Shown here: in pieces, positions 1-13,340 of the stretch
Layout: the number at the start of each line of letters is the position of its first letter
Position numbering within the stretch: position 1 is the stretch's first letter
Source of the DNA: Crossaster papposus
Lineage: Eukaryota; Echinodermata; Asteroidea; Velatida; Solasteridae
Length of the DNA: 64,000 bases
Direction: 5' to 3'
Assembly (NCBI GenBank): GCA_037893245.1
Contig: JBAIAA010000807.1
Span: 1-64,000, forward strand
The notes under the pieces: model-generated
Databases searched by the model: none
What the model saw: the letters and a program-made list of their open reading frames with translations, nothing else
Told to the model about the DNA's origin: nothing
Made by a program: the position numbers and the translations under genes

Positions 1-3000
1 CAAACAAGTGACCGCAGCCTCATGTTACACCCCATAGGCTCACTTTAGGGGCGAATATCGCAAATTTAAAAATCGAATTTAAAAATTGGCACAGCGCCCA
101 AACAAAACGCCCGACGAAGTTGGGCATGCACAAAAAAAGTGACCGCAGCCACATGTTACACCCTATACGCTCAAATTCAGGGCGAATATCCCAAATTTAA
201 AAATCTAATTTAAAAATTGGCACAGCGCCCAAACAAAACGCCCGACGAAGTTGGGCATGCACAAACAAGTGACCGCAGCCTCATGTTACACCCCATAGGC
301 TCACTTTAGGGGCGAATATCGCAAATTTAAAAATCGAATTTAAAAATTGGCACAGCGCCCAAACAAAACGCCCGACGAAGTTGGGCATGCACAAAAAAAG
401 TGACCGCAGCCACATGTTACACCCTATACGCTCAAATTCAGGGCGAATATCCCAAATTTAAAAATCTAATTTAAAAATTGGCACAGCGCCCAAACAAAAC
501 GCCCGACGAAGTTGGGCATGCACAAACAAGTGACCGCAGCCTCATGTTACACCCCATAGGCTCACTTTAGGGGCGAATATCGCAAATTTAAAAATCGAAT
601 TTAAAAATTGGCACAGCGCCCAAACAAAACGCCCGACGAAGTTGGGCATGCACAAAAAAAGTGACCGCAGCCACATGTTACACCCTATACGCTCAAATTC
701 AGGGCGAATATCCCAAATTTAAAAATCTAATTTAAAAATTGGCACAGCGCCCAAACAAAACGCCCGACGAAGTTGGGCATGCACAAACAAGTGACCGCAG
801 CCTCATGTTACACCCCATAGGCTCACTTTAGGGGCGAATATCGCAAATTTAAAAATCGAATTTAAAAATTGGCACAGCGCCCAAACAAAACGCCCGACGA
901 AGTTGGGCATGCACAAAAAAAGTGACCGCAGCCACATGTTACACCCTATACGCTCAAATTCAGGGCGAATATCCCAAATTTAAAAATCTAATTTAAAAAT
1001 TGGCACAGCGCCCAAACAAAACGCCCGACGAAGTTGGGCATGCACAAACAAGTGACCGCAGCCTCATGTTACACCCCATAGGCTCACTTTAGGGGCGAAT
1101 ATCGCAAATTTAAAAATCGAATTTAAAAATTGGCACAGCGCCCAAACAAAACGCCCGACGAAGTTGGGCATGCACAAAAAAAGTGACCGCAGCCACATGT
1201 TACACCCTATACGCTCAAATTCAGGGCGAATATCCCAAATTTAAAAATCTAATTTAAAAATTGGCACAGCGCCCAAACAAAACGCCCGACGAAGTTGGGC
1301 ATGCACAAACAAGTGACCGCAGCCTCATGTTACACCCCATAGGCTCACTTTAGGGGCGAATATCGCAAATTTAAAAATCGAATTTAAAAATTGGCACAGC
1401 GCCCAAACAAAACGCCCGACGAAGTTGGGCATGCACAAAAAAAGTGACCGCAGCCACATGTTACACCCTATACGCTCAAATTCAGGGCGAATATCCCAAA
1501 TTTAAAAATCTAATTTAAAAATTGGCACAGCGCCCAAACAAAACGCCCGACGAAGTTGGGCATGCACAAACAAGTGACCGCAGCCTCATGTTACACCCCA
1601 TAGGCTCACTTTAGGGGCGAATATCGCAAATTTAAAAATCGAATTTAAAATTGGCACAGCGCCCAAACAAAACGCCCGACGAAGTTGGGCATGCACAAAA
1701 AAAGTGACCGCAGCCACATGTTACACCCTATACGCTCAAATTCAGGGCGAATATCCCAAATTTAAAAATCTAATTTAAAAATTGGCACAGCGCCCAAACA
1801 AAACGCCCGACGAAGTTGGGCATGCACAAACAAGTGACCGCAGCCTCATGTTACACCCCATAGGCTCACTTTAGGGGCGAATATCGCAAATTTAAAAATC
1901 GAATTTAAAAATTGGCACAGCGCCCAAACAAAACGCCCGACGAAGTTGGGCATGCACAAAAAAAGTGACCGCAGCCACATGTTACACCCTATACGCTCAA
2001 ATTCAGGGCGAATATCCCAAATTTAAAAATCTAATTTAAAAATTGGCACAGCGCCCAAACAAAACGCCCGACGAAGTTGGGCATGCACAAACAAGTGACC
2101 GCAGCCTCATGTTACACCCCATAGGCTCACTTTAGGGGCGAATATCGCAAATTTAAAATCGAATTTAAAAATTGGCACAGCGCCCAAACAAAACGCCCGA
2201 CGAAGTTGGGCATGCACAAAAAAAGTGACCGCAGCCACATGTTACACCCTATACGCTCAAATTCAGGGCGAATATCCCAAATTTAAAAATCTAATTTAAA
2301 AATTGGCACAGCGCCCAAACAAAACGCCCGACGAAGTTGGGCATGCACAAACAAGTGACCGCAGCCTCATGTTACACCCCATAGGCTCACTTAGGGGCGA
2401 ATATCGCAAATTTAAAAATCGAATTTAAAAATTGGCACAGCGCCCAAACAAAACGCCCGACGAAGTTGGGCATGCACAAAAAAAGTGACCGCAGCCACAT
2501 GTTACACCCTATACGCTCAAATTCAGGGCGAATATCCCAAATTTAAAAATCTAATTTAAAAATTGGCACAGCGCCCAAACAAAACGCCCGACGAAGTTGG
2601 GCATGCACAAACAAGTGACCGCAGCCTCATGTTACACCCCATAGGCTCACTTTAGGGGCGAATATCGCAAATTTAAAAATCGAATTTAAAAATTGGCACA
2701 GCGCCCAAACAAAACGCCCGACGAAGTTGGGCATGCACAAAAAAAGTGACCGCAGCCACATGTTACACCCTATACGCTCAAATTCAGGGCGAATATCCCA
2801 AATTTAAAAATCTAATTTAAAAATTGGCACAGCGCCCAAACAAAACGCCCGACGAAGTTGGGCATGCACAAACAAGTGACCGCAGCCTCATGTTACACCC
2901 CATAGGCTCACTTTAGGGGCGAATATCGCAAATTTAAAAATCGAATTTAAAAATTGGCACAGCGCCCAAACAAAACGCCCGACGAAGTTGGGCATGCACA

Positions 3001-6000
3001 AAAAAAGTGACCGCAGCCACATGTTACACCCTATACGCTCAAATTCAGGGCGAATATCCCAAATTTAAAAATCTAATTTAAAAATTGGCACAGCGCCCAA
3101 ACAAAACGCCCGACGAAGTTGGGCATGCACAAACAAGTGACCGCAGCCTCATGTTACACCCCATAGGCTCACTTTAGGGGCGAATATCGCAAATTTAAAA
3201 ATCGAATTTAAAAATTGGCACAGCGCCCAAACAAAACGCCCGACGAAGTTGGGCATGCACAAAAAAAGTGACCGCAGCCACATGTTACACCCTATACGCT
3301 CAAATTCAGGGCGAATATCCCAAATTTAAAAATCTAATTTAAAAATTGGCACAGCGCCCAAACAAAACGCCCGACGAAGTTGGGCATGCACAAACAAGTG
3401 ACCGCAGCCTCATGTTACACCCCATAGGCTCACTTTAGGGGCGAATATCGCAAATTTAAAAATTGAATTTAAAAATTGGCACAGCGCCCAAACAAAACGC
3501 CCGACGAAGTTGGGCATGCACAAAAAAAGTGACCGCAGCCACATGTTACACCCTATACGCTCAAATTCAGGGCGAATATCCCAAATTTAAAAATCTAATT
3601 TAAAAATTGGCACAGCGCCCAAACAAAACGCCCGACGAAGTTGGGCATGCACAAACAAGTGACCGCAGCCTCATGTTACACCCCATAGGCTCACTTTAGG
3701 GGCGAATATCGCAAATTTAAAAATCGAATTTAAAAATTGGCACAGCGCCCAAACAAAACGCCCGACGAAGTTGGGCATGCACAAAAAAAGTGACCGCAGC
3801 CACATGTTACACCCTATACGCTCAAATTCAGGGCGAATATCCCAAATTTAAAAATCTAATTTAAAAATTGGCACAGCGCCCAAACAAAACGCCCGACGAA
3901 GTTGGGCATGCACAAACAAGTGACCGCAGCCTCATGTTACACCCCATAGGCTCACTTTAGGGGCGAATATCGCAAATTTAAAAATCGAATTTAAAAATTG
4001 GCACAGCGCCCAAACAAAACGCCCGACGAAGTTGGGCATGCACAAAAAAAGTGACCGCAGCCACATGTTACACCCTATACGCTCAAATTCAGGGCGAATA
4101 TCCCAAATTTAAAAATCTAATTTAAAAATTGGCACAGCGCCCAAACAAAACGCCCGACGAAGTTGGGCATGCACAAACAAGTGACCGCAGCCTCATGTTA
4201 CACCCCATAGGCTCACTTTAGGGGCGAATATCGCAAATTTAAAAATCGAATTTAAAAATTGGCACAGCGCCCAAACAAAACGCCCGACGAAGTTGGGCAT
4301 GCACAAAAAAAGTGACCGCAGCCACATGTTACACCCTATACGCTCAAATTCAGGGCGAATATCCCAAATTTAAAAATCTAATTTAAAAATTGGCACAGCG
4401 CCCAAACAAAACGCCCGACGAAGTTGGGCATGCACAAACAAGTGACCGCAGCCTCATGTTACACCCCATAGGCTCACTTTAGGGGCGAATATCGCAAATT
4501 TAAAAATCGAATTTAAAAATTGGCACAGCGCCCAAACAAAACGCCCGACGAAGTTGGGCATGCACAAAAAAAGTGACCGCAGCCACATGTTACACCCTAT
4601 ACGCTCAAATTCAGGGCGAATATCCCAAATTTAAAAATCTAATTTAAAAATTGGCACAGCGCCCAAACAAAACGCCCGACGAAGTTGGGCATGCACAAAC
4701 AAGTGACCGCAGCCTCATGTTACACCCCATAGGCTCACTTTAGGGGCGAATATCGCAAATTTAAAAATCGAATTTAAAAATTGGCACAGCGCCCAAACAA
4801 AACGCCCGACGAAGTTGGGCATGCACAAAAAAAGTGACCGCAGCCACATGTTACACCCTATACGCTCAAATTCAGGGCGAATATCCCAAATTTAAAAATC
4901 TAATTTAAAAATTGGCACAGCGCCCAAACAAAACGCCCGACGAAGTTGGGCATGCACAAACAAGTGACCGCAGCCTCATGTTACACCCCATAGGCTCACT
5001 TTAGGGGCGAATATCGCAAATTTAAAAATCGAATTTAAAAATTGGCACAGCGCCCAAACAAAACGCCCGACGAAGTTGGGCATGCACAAAAAAAGTGACC
5101 GCAGCCACATGTTACACCCTATACGCTCAAATTCAGGGCGAATATCCCAAATTTAAAAATCTAATTTAAAAATTGGCACAGCGCCCAAACAAAACGCCCG
5201 ACGAAGTTGGGCATGCACAAACAAGTGACCGCAGCCTCATGTTACACCCCATAGGCTCACTTTAGGGGCGAATATCGCAAATTTAAAAATCGAATTTAAA
5301 AATTGGCACAGCGCCCAAACAAAACGCCCGACGAAGTTGGGCATGCACAAAAAAAGTGACCGCAGCCACATGTTACACCCTATACGCTCAAATTCAGGGC
5401 GAATATCCCAAATTTAAAAATCTAATTTAAAAATTGGCACAGCGCCCAAACAAAACGCCCGACGAAGTTGGGCATGCACAAACAAGTGACCGCAGCCTCA
5501 TGTTACACCCCATAGGCTCACTTTAGGGGCGAATATCGCAAATTTAAAAATCGAATTTAAAAATTGGCACAGCGCCCAAACAAAACGCCCGACGAAGTTG
5601 GGCATGCACAAAAAAAGTGACCGCAGCCACATGTTACACCCTATACGCTCAAATTCAGGGCGAATATCCCAAATTTAAAAATCTAATTTAAAAATTGGCA
5701 CAGCGCCCAAACAAAACGCCCGACGAAGTTGGGCATGCACAAACAAGTGACCGCAGCCTCATGTTACACCCCATAGGCTCACTTTAGGGGCGAATATCGC
5801 AAATTTAAAAATCGAATTTAAAAATTGGCACAGCGCCCAAACAAAACGCCCGACGAAGTTGGGCATGCACAAAAAAAGTGACCGCAGCCACATGTTACAC
5901 CCTATACGCTCAAATTCAGGGCGAATATCCCAAATTTAAAAATCTAATTTAAAAATTGGCACAGCGCCCAAACAAAACGCCCGACGAAGTTGGGCATGCA

Positions 6001-9000
6001 CAAACAAGTGACCGCAGCCTCATGTTACACCCCATAGGCTCACTTTAGGGGCGAATATCGCAAATTTAAAAATCGAATTTAAAAATTGGCACAGCGCCCA
6101 AACAAAACGCCCGACGAAGTTGGGCATGCACAAAAAAAGTGACCGCAGCCACATGTTACACCCTATACGCTCAAATTCAGGGCGAATATCCCAAATTTAA
6201 AAATCTAATTTAAAAATTGGCACAGCGCCCAAACAAAACGCCCGACGAAGTTGGGCATGCACAAACAAGTGACCGCAGCCTCATGTTACACCCCATAGGC
6301 TCACTTTAGGGGCGAATATCGCAAATTTAAAAATCGAATTTAAAAATTGGCACAGCGCCCAAACAAAACGCCCGACGAAGTTGGGCATGCACAAAAAAAG
6401 TGACCGCAGCCACATGTTACACCCTATACGCTCAAATTCAGGGCGAATATCCCAAATTTAAAAATCTAATTTAAAAATTGGCACAGCGCCCAAACAAAAC
6501 GCCCGACGAAGTTGGGCATGCACAAACAAGTGACCGCAGCCTCATGTTACACCCCATAGGCTCACTTTAGGGGCGAATATCGCAAATTTAAAAATCGAAT
6601 TTAAAAATTGGCACAGCGCCCAAACAAAACGCCCGACGAAGTTGGGCATGCACAAAAAAAGTGACCGCAGCCACATGTTACACCCTATACGCTCAAATTC
6701 AGGGCGAATATCCCAAATTTAAAAATCTAATTTAAAAATTGGCACAGCGCCCAAACAAAACGCCCGACGAAGTTGGGCATGCACAAACAAGTGACCGCAG
6801 CCTCATGTTACACCCCATAGGCTCACTTTAGGGGCGAATATCGCAAATTTAAAAATCGAATTTAAAAATTGGCACAGCGCCCAAACAAAACGCCCGACGA
6901 AGTTGGGCATGCACAAAAAAAGTGACCGCAGCCACATGTTACACCCTATACGCTCAAATTCAGGGCGAATATCCCAAATTTAAAAATCTAATTTAAAAAT
7001 TGGCACAGCGCCCAAACAAAACGCCCGACGAAGTTGGGCATGCACAAACAAGTGACCGCAGCCTCATGTTACACCCCATAGGCTCACTTTAGGGGCGAAT
7101 ATCGCAAATTTAAAAATCGAATTTAAAAATTGGCACAGCGCCCAAACAAAACGCCCGACGAAGTTGGGCATGCACAAAAAAAGTGACCGCAGCCACATGT
7201 TACACCCTATACGCTCAAATTCAGGGCGAATATCCCAAATTTAAAAATCTAATTTAAAAATTGGCACAGCGCCCAAACAAAACGCCCGACGAAGTTGGGC
7301 ATGCACAAACAAGTGACCGCAGCCTCATGTTACACCCCATAGGCTCACTTTAGGGGCGAATATCGCAAATTTAAAAATCGAATTTAAAAATTGGCACAGC
7401 GCCCAAACAAAACGCCCGACGAAGTTGGGCATGCACAAAAAAAGTGACCGCAGCCACATGTTACACCCTATACGCTCAAATTCAGGGCGAATATCCCAAA
7501 TTTAAAAATCTAATTTAAAAATTGGCACAGCGCCCAAACAAAACGCCCGACGAAGTTGGGCATGCACAAACAAGTGACCGCAGCCTCATGTTACACCCCA
7601 TAGGCTCACTTTAGGGGCGAATATCGCAAATTTAAAAATCGAATTTAAAAATTGGCACAGCGCCCAAACAAAACGCCCGACGAAGTTGGGCATGCACAAA
7701 AAAAGTGACCGCAGCCACATGTTACACCCTATACGCTCAAATTCAGGGCGAATATCCCAAATTTAAAAATCTAATTTAAAAATTGGCACAGCGCCCAAAC
7801 AAAACGCCCGACGAAGTTGGGCATGCACAAACAAGTGACCGCAGCCTCATGTTACACCCCATAGGCTCACTTTAGGGGCGAATATCGCAAATTTAAAAAT
7901 CGAATTTAAAAATTGGCACAGCGCCCAAACAAAACGCCCGACGAAGTTGGGCATGCACAAAAAAAGTGACCGCAGCCACATGTTACACCCTATACGCTCA
8001 AATTCAGGGCGAATATCCCAAATTTAAAAATCTAATTTAAAAATTGGCACAGCGCCCAAACAAAACGCCCGACGAAGTTGGGCATGCACAAACAAGTGAC
8101 CGCAGCCTCATGTTACACCCCATAGGCTCACTTTAGGGGCGAATATCGCAAATTTAAAAATCGAATTTAAAAATTGGCACAGCGCCCAAACAAAACGCCC
8201 GACGAAGTTGGGCATGCACAAAAAAAGTGACCGCAGCCACATGTTACACCCTATACGCTCAAATTCAGGGCGAATATCCCAAATTTAAAAATCTAATTTA
8301 AAAATTGGCACAGCGCCCAAACAAAACGCCCGACGAAGTTGGGCATGCACAAACAAGTGACCGCAGCCTCATGTTACACCCCATAGGCTCACTTTAGGGG
8401 CGAATATCGCAAATTTAAAAATCGAATTTAAAAATTGGCACAGCGCCCAAACAAAACGCCCGACGAAGTTGGGCATGCACAAAAAAAGTGACCGCAGCCA
8501 CATGTTACACCCTATACGCTCAAATTCAGGGCGAATATCCCAAATTTAAAAATCTAATTTAAAAATTGGCACAGCGCCCAAACAAAACGCCCGACGAAGT
8601 TGGGCATGCACAAACAAGTGACCGCAGCCTCATGTTACACCCCATAGGCTCACTTTAGGGGCGAATATCGCAAATTTAAAAATCGAATTTAAAAATTGGC
8701 ACAGCGCCCAAACAAAACGCCCGACGAAGTTGGGCATGCACAAAAAAAGTGACCGCAGCCACATGTTACACCCTATACGCTCAAATTCAGGGCGAATATC
8801 CCAAATTTAAAAATCTAATTTAAAAATTGGCACAGCGCCCAAACAAAACGCCCGACGAAGTTGGGCATGCACAAACAAGTGACCGCAGCCTCATGTTACA
8901 CCCCATAGGCTCACTTTAGGGGCGAATATCGCAAATTTAAAAATCGAATTTAAAAATTGGCACAGCGCCCAAACAAAACGCCCGACGAAGTTGGGCATGC

Positions 9001-12000
9001 ACAAAAAAAGTGACCGCAGCCACATGTTACACCCTATACGCTCAAATTCAGGGCGAATATCCCAAATTTAAAAATCTAATTTAAAAATTGGCACAGCGCC
9101 CAAACAAAACGCCCGACGAAGTTGGGCATGCACAAACAAGTGACCGCAGCCTCATGTTACACCCCATAGGCTCACTTTAGGGGCGAATATCGCAAATTTA
9201 AAAATCGAATTTAAAAATTGGCACAGCGCCCAAACAAAACGCCCGACGAAGTTGGGCATGCACAAAAAAAGTGACCGCAGCCACATGTTACACCCTATAC
9301 GCTCAAATTCAGGGCGAATATCCCAAATTTAAAAATCTAATTTAAAAATTGGCACAGCGCCCAAACAAAACGCCCGACGAAGTTGGGCATGCACAAACAA
9401 GTGACCGCAGCCTCATGTTACACCCCATAGGCTCACTTTAGGGGCGAATATCGCAAATTTAAAAATCGAATTTAAAAATTGGCACAGCGCCCAAACAAAA
9501 CGCCCGACGAAGTTGGGCATGCACAAAAAAAGTGACCGCAGCCACATGTTACACCCTATACGCTCAAATTCAGGGCGAATATCCCAAATTTAAAAATCTA
9601 ATTTAAAAATTGGCACAGCGCCCAAACAAAACGCCCGACGAAGTTGGGCATGCACAAACAAGTGACCGCAGCCTCATGTTACACCCCATAGGCTCACTTT
9701 AGGGGCGAATATCGCAAATTTAAAAATCGAATTTAAAAATTGGCACAGCGCCCAAACAAAACGCCCGACGAAGTTGGGCATGCACAAAAAAAGTGACCGC
9801 AGCCACATGTTACACCCTATACGCTCAAATTCAGGGCGAATATCCCAAATTTAAAAATCTAATTTAAAAATTGGCACAGCGCCCAAACAAAACGCCCGAC
9901 GAAGTTGGGCATGCACAAACAAGTGACCGCAGCCTCATGTTACACCCCATAGGCTCACTTTAGGGGCGAATATCGCAAATTTAAAAATCGAATTTAAAAA
10001 TTGGCACAGCGCCCAAACAAAACGCCCGACGAAGTTGGGCATGCACAAAAAAAGTGACCGCAGCCACATGTTACACCCTATACGCTCAAATTCAGGGCGA
10101 ATATCCCAAATTTAAAAATCTAATTTAAAAATTGGCACAGCGCCCAAACAAAACGCCCGACGAAGTTGGGCATGCACAAACAAGTGACCGCAGCCTCATG
10201 TTACACCCCATAGGCTCACTTTAGGGGCGAATATCGCAAATTTAAAAATCGAATTTAAAAATTGGCACAGCGCCCAAACAAAACGCCCGACGAAGTTGGG
10301 CATGCACAAAAAAAGTGACCGCAGCCACATGTTACACCCTATACGCTCAAATTCAGGGCGAATATCCCAAATTTAAAAATCTAATTTAAAAATTGGCACA
10401 GCGCCCAAACAAAACGCCCGACGAAGTTGGGCATGCACAAACAAGTGACCGCAGCCTCATGTTACACCCCATAGGCTCACTTTAGGGGCGAATATCGCAA
10501 ATTTAAAAATCGAATTTAAAAATTGGCACAGCGCCCAAACAAAACGCCCGACGAAGTTGGGCATGCACAAAAAAAGTGACCGCAGCCACATGTTACACCC
10601 TATACGCTCAAATTCAGGGCGAATATCCCAAATTTAAAAATCTAATTTAAAAATTGGCACAGCGCCCAAACAAAACGCCCGACGAAGTTGGGCATGCACA
10701 AACAAGTGACCGCAGCCTCATGTTACACCCCATAGGCTCACTTTAGGGGCGAATATCGCAAATTTAAAAATCGAATTTAAAAATTGGCACAGCGCCCAAA
10801 CAAAACGCCCGACGAAGTTGGGCATGCACAAAAAAAGTGACCGCAGCCACATGTTACACCCTATACGCTCAAATTCAGGGCGAATATCCCAAATTTAAAA
10901 ATCTAATTTAAAAATTGGCACAGCGCCCAAACAAAACGCCCGACGAAGTTGGGCATGCACAAACAAGTGACCGCAGCCTCATGTTACACCCCATAGGCTC
11001 ACTTTAGGGGCGAATATCGCAAATTTAAAAATCGAATTTAAAAATTGGCACAGCGCCCAAACAAAACGCCCGACGAAGTTGGGCATGCACAAAAAAAGTG
11101 ACCGCAGCCACATGTTACACCCTATACGCTCAAATTCAGGGCGAATATCCCAAATTTAAAAATCTAATTTAAAAATTGGCACAGCGCCCAAACAAAACGC
11201 CCGACGAAGTTGGGCATGCACAAACAAGTGACCGCAGCCTCATGTTACACCCCATAGGCTCACTTTAGGGGCGAATATCGCAAATTTAAAAATCGAATTT
11301 AAAAATTGGCACAGCGCCCAAACAAAACGCCCGACGAAGTTGGGCATGCACAAAAAAAGTGACCGCAGCCACATGTTACACCCTATACGCTCAAATTCAG
11401 GGCGAATATCCCAAATTTAAAAATCTAATTTAAAAATTGGCACAGCGCCCAAACAAAACGCCCGACGAAGTTGGGCATGCACAAACAAGTGACCGCAGCC
11501 TCATGTTACACCCCATAGGCTCACTTTAGGGGCGAATATCGCAAATTTAAAAATCGAATTTAAAAATTGGCACAGCGCCCAAACAAAACGCCCGACGAAG
11601 TTGGGCATGCACAAAAAAAGTGACCGCAGCCACATGTTACACCCTATACGCTCAAATTCAGGGCGAATATCCCAAATTTAAAAATCTAATTTAAAAATTG
11701 GCACAGCGCCCAAACAAAACGCCCGACGAAGTTGGGCATGCACAAACAAGTGACCGCAGCCTCATGTTACACCCCATAGGCTCACTTTAGGGGCGAATAT
11801 CGCAAATTTAAAAATCGAATTTAAAAATTGGCACAGCGCCCAAACAAAACGCCCGACGAAGTTGGGCATGCACAAAAAAAGTGACCGCAGCCACATGTTA
11901 CACCCTATACGCTCAAATTCAGGGCGAATATCCCAAATTTAAAAATCTAATTTAAAAATTGGCACAGCGCCCAAACAAAACGCCCGACGAAGTTGGGCAT

Positions 12001-13258
12001 GCACAAACAAGTGACCGCAGCCTCATGTTACACCCCATAGGCTCACTTTAGGGGCGAATATCGCAAATTTAAAAATCGAATTTAAAAATTGGCACAGCGC
12101 CCAAACAAAACGCCCGACGAAGTTGGGCATGCACAAAAAAAGTGACCGCAGCCACATGTTACACCCTATACGCTCAAATTCAGGGCGAATATCCCAAATT
12201 TAAAAATCTAATTTAAAAATTGGCACAGCGCCCAAACAAAACGCCCGACGAAGTTGGGCATGCACAAACAAGTGACCGCAGCCTCATGTTACACCCCATA
12301 GGCTCACTTTAGGGGCGAATATCGCAAATTTAAAAATCGAATTTAAAAATTGGCACAGCGCCCAAACAAAACGCCCGACGAAGTTGGGCATGCACAAAAA
12401 AAGTGACCGCAGCCACATGTTACACCCTATACGCTCAAATTCAGGGCGAATATCCCAAATTTAAAAATCTAATTTAAAAATTGGCACAGCGCCCAAACAA
12501 AACGCCTGACGAAGTTGGGCATGCACAAACAAGTGACCGCAGCCTCATGTTACACCCCATAGGCTCACTTTAGGGGCGAATATCGCAAATTTAAAAATCG
12601 AATTTAAAAATTGGCACAGCGCCCAAACAAAACGCCCGACGAAGTTGGGCATGCACAAAAAAAGTGACCGCAGCCACATGTTACACCCTATACGCTCAAA
12701 TTCAGGGCGAATATCCCAAATTTAAAAATCTAATTTAAAAATTGGCACAGCGCCCAAACAAAACGCCCGACGAAGTTGGGCATGCACAAACAAGTGACCG
12801 CAGCCTCATGTTACACCCCATAGGCTCACTTTAGGGGCGAATATCGCAAATTTAAAAATCGAATTTAAAAATTGGCACAGCGCCCAAACAAAACGCCCGA
12901 CGAAGTTGGGCATGCACAAAAAAAGTGACCGCAGCCACATGTTACACCCTATACGCTCAAATTCAGGGCGAATATCCCAAATTTAAAAATCTAATTTAAA
13001 AATTGGCACAGCGCCCAAACAAAACGCCCGACGAAGTTGGGCATGCACAAACAAGTGACCGCAGCCTCATGTTACACCCCATAGGCTCACTTTAGGGGCG
13101 AATATCGCAAATTTAAAAATCGAATTTAAAAATTGGCACAGCGCCCAAACAAAACGCCCGACGAAGTTGGGCATGCACAAAAAAAGTGACCGCAGCCACA
13201 TGTTACACCCTATACGCTCAAATTCAGGGCGAATATCCCAAATTTAAAAATCTAATTT
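1..13258. repeat. Dimeric satellite array, 261 bp higher-order unit, about 51 copies
   Basis: Monomer A (130 bp, e.g. 1-130) and monomer B (131 bp, e.g. 131-261) alternate strictly. A and B differ at about a dozen positions (roughly 91% identical), whereas successive A-B dimers are essentially identical. By eye I find only three 1-base deletions (near 1648, 2156 and 2391) and substitutions near 3464 and 12507. Each monomer carries an AT-rich block and a GCCCAA/TTGGGC stem with an 18-base loop. No long reading frame exists. The array is cut by the left edge and ends inside a B monomer at about 13258. This is the layout of centromeric or heterochromatic higher-order satellites, but no centromere role is shown. 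Confidence 0.97.
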
Positions 13259-13340
13259 GACCGTAGGGAAGTATTTTTTGGGTCCAGCTGACTCAACTGT
13301 GGTGTCCAAATCAACAGTTCTCTTTGTGAAAGACAACAAG
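13250..13340 (+). other. Possible short exon or coding remnant at the satellite edge
   Basis: A plus-strand frame runs from the last satellite bases through 13340 and reads like normal protein, including KYFLGPADSTVVSKSTVLFV. It is followed by AAG/gtaaat, an acceptable splice donor. No acceptor is visible because the 5' side is satellite. It may be a gene remnant cut by satellite expansion, or chance. I do not recognise a family. Confidence 0.15.

Noticed and set aside
1-13258. CRISPR-like regular repeats
   Set aside because: Units abut without unique spacers and the genome is eukaryotic; it is a tandem satellite.
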